A DNA stretch of 14,906 nt, taken from Candidatus Fermentibacteraceae bacterium (GTDB lineage: Bacteria > Fermentibacterota > Fermentibacteria > Fermentibacterales > JCC-6). Within the stretch, counting starts at the first letter, position 1, and each line of letters opens with the position of its first letter. The notes beneath the pieces are model-generated. The model was not told where the DNA came from, searched no databases, and worked only from the letters and a program-made list of their open reading frames with translations. This document shows positions 12,521 to 14,906 of this stretch, piece after piece. The translations under genes and the position numbers were made by a program. The stretch spans positions 1 to 14,906 of the forward strand of contig JAOZQW010000021.1 of NCBI GenBank assembly GCA_029932015.1. The letters run 5' to 3'.

Positions 12521-13632
12521 GAAGGAAAAGACGGGTAGCTATACTCGGCAGTACCGGCTCCATCGGTGTTCAGGCTCTGGAGATCATCCAGCGCTCGGAG
12601 AGCCTTGAACTGCATTCCATCCTCTGCGGAAGCGGGATCAGGCTGCTGAGAGAGCAGATCCTTGAGTACGGGCCATCCACTGCGTGTGCGGTAGCCCCTC
12701 TTGATGGAGCTGATACAACGGGCATACTTACCGGTCCTGAGTCTCTGGAGGAGGCTATCCAGGGAGCAGATATCGTACTAAACGCAATTGTCGGCAGTGC
12801 AGGTCTCTCTGCCAGTCTTCTCTGTCAGGAGCTGGGTCTGCCGCTTGCTCTCGCGAACAAGGAGAGCCTTGTGGTCGGGGGTGAGCTTCTCGGAGAGCAT
12901 CTTGCACGTGGCCTGATCGTACCTGTAGACAGCGAACACAGCACCATCCACCGCTGCATCCATGGGGAGGATAGACCTGTTCTCGGAGTGACCCTGACTG
13001 CCAGCGGAGGTTCCGTCAGGAATATGGATCCCGCTGCAATGTATGCAGCAGGCCCCCCGGAGATTCTGGCACATCCAACCTGGAGCATGGGCAGAAGGAT
13101 AACCGTTGATTCGGCTACAATGGTCAACAAGGCGTTCGAGGTCATAGAGGCTAAATGGCTCTTCGGTGTTCCAGTAGATGCGGTCATTCATCCGCAGAGC
13201 ATAGTGCACTCATTCGTTAGACTGGCTGATGGAGCCTGGAAGGCTCTGCTCGGCCACCCCGATATGAGGGTGCCCATTCAGTATGCATTGCTCGAGGCCG
13301 GAGAACCCGCGATAGTTCTCGAGGAAGATGGCCCCCTCGACTGGGGGAGCCTGTGTTTCGAACCTCTTGATCCCCTCGTATATCCAGCCTATGGGCTCGT
13401 TGCTGCGGCTGGAGAGGAAGGGGGTACTCTTCCTGCAGTGGCGAACGCCGCGGATGAGGTCGCCATTGAGGCTTTCCTCTCAGGCAGAATAACATTCGGG
13501 AGGATCTCGCAGGTCATCGCTCATGCACTGGAAGGGCATTCCAGGTGGGAAGTAAGGAGTTTTGAGGACGTGATGGAAGCTGATGCAGAGGGCAGGAGGG
13601 CGGCAGCCGAGATGATAGGGACACCGTGCTGA
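12517..13632 (+). CDS. dxr: 1-deoxy-D-xylulose 5-phosphate reductoisomerase
   Basis: Dxr converts DXP to methylerythritol phosphate with NADPH, the first committed step of the MEP isoprenoid pathway that supplies UppS. The 371-residue protein shows the NADPH site GSTGSIG (11-17), ANKESLVVGG (113-122), metal ligands D138 and E140 in VDSEHS, and E208 in NKAFEVIEA, plus TASGGS, HPTWSMGRRITVDSATMVNKAFE and HPQSIVHSFV. The fosmidomycin-target fold is complete. GTG 12517 is chosen because GGGAGGG (12505-12511) lies five bases upstream and the start overlaps the cdsA stop; the in-frame ATG at 12478 lies inside cdsA and adds 13 residues before the Rossmann strand. It overlaps rseP by seven bases. Confidence 0.97.
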   Translation: MRRKRRVAILGSTGSIGVQALEIIQRSESLELHSILCGSGIRLLREQILEYGPSTACAVAPLDGADTTGILTGPESLEEAIQGADIVLNAIVGSAGLSASLLCQELGLPLALANKESLVVGGELLGEHLARGLIVPVDSEHSTIHRCIHGEDRPVLGVTLTASGGSVRNMDPAAMYAAGPPEILAHPTWSMGRRITVDSATMVNKAFEVIEAKWLFGVPVDAVIHPQSIVHSFVRLADGAWKALLGHPDMRVPIQYALLEAGEPAIVLEEDGPLDWGSLCFEPLDPLVYPAYGLVAAAGEEGGTLPAVANAADEVAIEAFLSGRITFGRISQVIAHALEGHSRWEVRSFEDVMEADAEGRRAAAEMIGTPC

Positions 13633-14888
13633 GCGCCGCTGCGGTCATCTTCGGTCTTGGAGTGATAATTCTCTTTCATGAGGTCGGTCACTTTCTCATG
13701 GCAAAGCTTGTCGGGCTTGATGTGCCACGTTTCTCCATAGGATTCCCGCCGCATATACTGAAGAAGAAGGTCGGCCGCACCGAGTACTGCATCGGAGCGA
13801 TCCCGCTCGGTGGATATGTCAAGGTCAACCTGGGAACATTCGGAGATCCCGTCACTGATATCCCATGGTATAGAAGGGCACTGGTGGCAATTGCCGGTCC
13901 CGCCGCCAATCTGTTTCTTACGGCACTAATACTGGTTCTTGTCTTTGGCGTAGTCGGGTGGGAGGTATCCGTCTTTCCCCCTGTGGTCGGAAATGCAGAC
14001 AATGCACTGGGTCTTGCTGTAGGCGATACCCTGCTTGCGGTGAACGGTAAAGAGGTCCGCGACTACACGGAAATCATTGATATCATGGAGGCCCTGCCTG
14101 AGGGGACCCTCCTCGCAGGCACTTCGACAGGCAGGATCGAGACCGGCTACTCGCTCTCTTCCGGGAGCATTCCCTTCCATCCTCTCGTTCCGGTGGTCAT
14201 TGACGAATCAATGGTCGGCATGCCTGCATATGAGGCCGGCATCCGGGCAGGTGACAGCATCACAGCAGTAGATGGCAGACAGGTGCGCATCTGGCATGAT
14301 TACCAGCAGAGCGTTCTGTCAATGGAGGGAACCACGGAAGTGACCCTTCCATCGGGAACCATGGAAGTGACCTTCTTCAGGGAGAACGAACTTCATACAG
14401 CCCATGTGACCCCGCAGGAGTACGATGGACAGATACTCACCGGAGTGACCGTCAGGCTTCCCTCGGACAAGTACAAGCTCCCTTTCGGAACCGCGATCAT
14501 GGAGGGTGTCAGCAGCGCCCTTCGAGGAGCTGCTGATGTCTTCGGGACACTGATCAGGCTCTTCGGAAGTCCCAGCGAACTCGTTGAGAGTTCCGGTGGT
14601 CCCGTCTACGTTGCAGAGACCCTAACACAGCAGGCCAGATCCGGCCTGACAAGCTATCTCTGGACCATCGCCAGCATCTCTCTCGCCATCATGATATTCA
14701 ACCTGCTGCCCATCCCGGTGCTGGACGGCGGCCAGTTCCTGATGCTTGTTCTCGAGGGGATACGCGGCAAGCCGATGTCAAAGAGAAGCAGTCAGATCAT
14801 CCAGCAGACAGGGGTGATAGTCATACTTGTACTGTTCGCGCTGATAATGTTCAAGGACATCTCACGGGTGGTGACCAGAGTCAGGTAG
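13626..14888 (+). CDS. rseP: RIP metalloprotease RseP (site-2 protease)
   Basis: RseP cleaves membrane-embedded substrates such as anti-sigma factors and leftover signal peptides. The zinc motif HEVGHF is at residues 18-23 in the first membrane helix. The second ligand motif, NLLPIPVLDG (359-368, D367), is in a late helix. Between them are two PDZ-like domains: one around ALGLAVGDTLLAVNGKEV (about 120-160) and one around AYEAGIRAGDSITAVDGRQV (about 200-250). At 420 residues it fits the family. GTG 13626 overlaps dxr by seven bases, with only a weak upstream site, so coupling is likely. The gene ends 18 bases before the right edge; nothing can be called there. Confidence 0.96.
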   Translation: MLSAAAVIFGLGVIILFHEVGHFLMAKLVGLDVPRFSIGFPPHILKKKVGRTEYCIGAIPLGGYVKVNLGTFGDPVTDIPWYRRALVAIAGPAANLFLTALILVLVFGVVGWEVSVFPPVVGNADNALGLAVGDTLLAVNGKEVRDYTEIIDIMEALPEGTLLAGTSTGRIETGYSLSSGSIPFHPLVPVVIDESMVGMPAYEAGIRAGDSITAVDGRQVRIWHDYQQSVLSMEGTTEVTLPSGTMEVTFFRENELHTAHVTPQEYDGQILTGVTVRLPSDKYKLPFGTAIMEGVSSALRGAADVFGTLIRLFGSPSELVESSGGPVYVAETLTQQARSGLTSYLWTIASISLAIMIFNLLPIPVLDGGQFLMLVLEGIRGKPMSKRSSQIIQQTGVIVILVLFALIMFKDISRVVTRVR

Positions 14889-14906
14889 CTGCGTGCTCCT
14901 TATCAT

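Noticed and set aside
11644..12615. Long antisense ORF of 323 residues opposite cdsA
   Set aside because: It is Ala/Pro/Ser-rich low-complexity sequence, a shadow of cdsA, which carries a complete enzyme signature on the + strand.

Overview
The window is one densely packed stretch of bacterial housekeeping genes, all on the + strand and mostly coupled by 1-8 base overlaps. GC content is moderately high (roughly 55-60 % by eye). TGA is a normal stop codon. Arginine is often AGG/AGA, and GTG and TTG starts are common. Gene content (pgsA/pgpA, the DXP-pathway enzyme Dxr, UppS, CdsA, an RseP-type site-2 protease, lipid-linked YidD) fits a free-living bacterium, probably diderm. The short EF-Ts, the lysine-rich S2 tail and unfamiliar genes beside YidD suggest an uncultured, FCB-like candidate phylum, but the taxon cannot be fixed from sequence alone.

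Region 1 (1-2075): the tail of a probable dnaX, then ybaB, recR, pgsA and pgpA. The first three form the classic recombination/replication cluster; the last two make phosphatidylglycerol. Region 2 (2076-2361): a 286-base gap that holds coding-like sequence broken by an in-frame TGA (a possible gene remnant), followed by an extended -10 promoter overlapped by a LexA-box-like sequence. Region 3 (2362-5110): pncC, thpR, recA and recX, the recombination/SOS core. Region 4 (5107-6766): a lineage-specific cassette of an unrecognised 167-aa protein, a YidD with an extra hydrophobic N-terminus, and an exported TPR protein with a membrane C-terminus.

Region 5 (6767-7865): a 266-base structured leader, then rplM and rpsI. 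Region 6 (7866-14888): a 127-base leader with a hairpin and a palindrome, then rpsB, tsf, pyrH, frr, uppS, cdsA, dxr and rseP, the widely conserved translation/envelope operon. uppS appears to start at CTG. S2 carries a 134-residue Lys/Ala/Pro tail built partly from a 72-base tandem repeat.

The genes couple ribosome production (L13, S9, S2, EF-Ts, RRF), nucleotide supply (PyrH), envelope lipid and isoprenoid synthesis (PgsA, PgpA, UppS, CdsA, Dxr), membrane proteolysis (RseP) and DNA repair (RecR, RecA, RecX). No mobile element, CRISPR array, tRNA or rRNA was found. The best candidates for something undescribed are the YidD/TPR cassette, the rplM leader and the broken ORF after pgpA.
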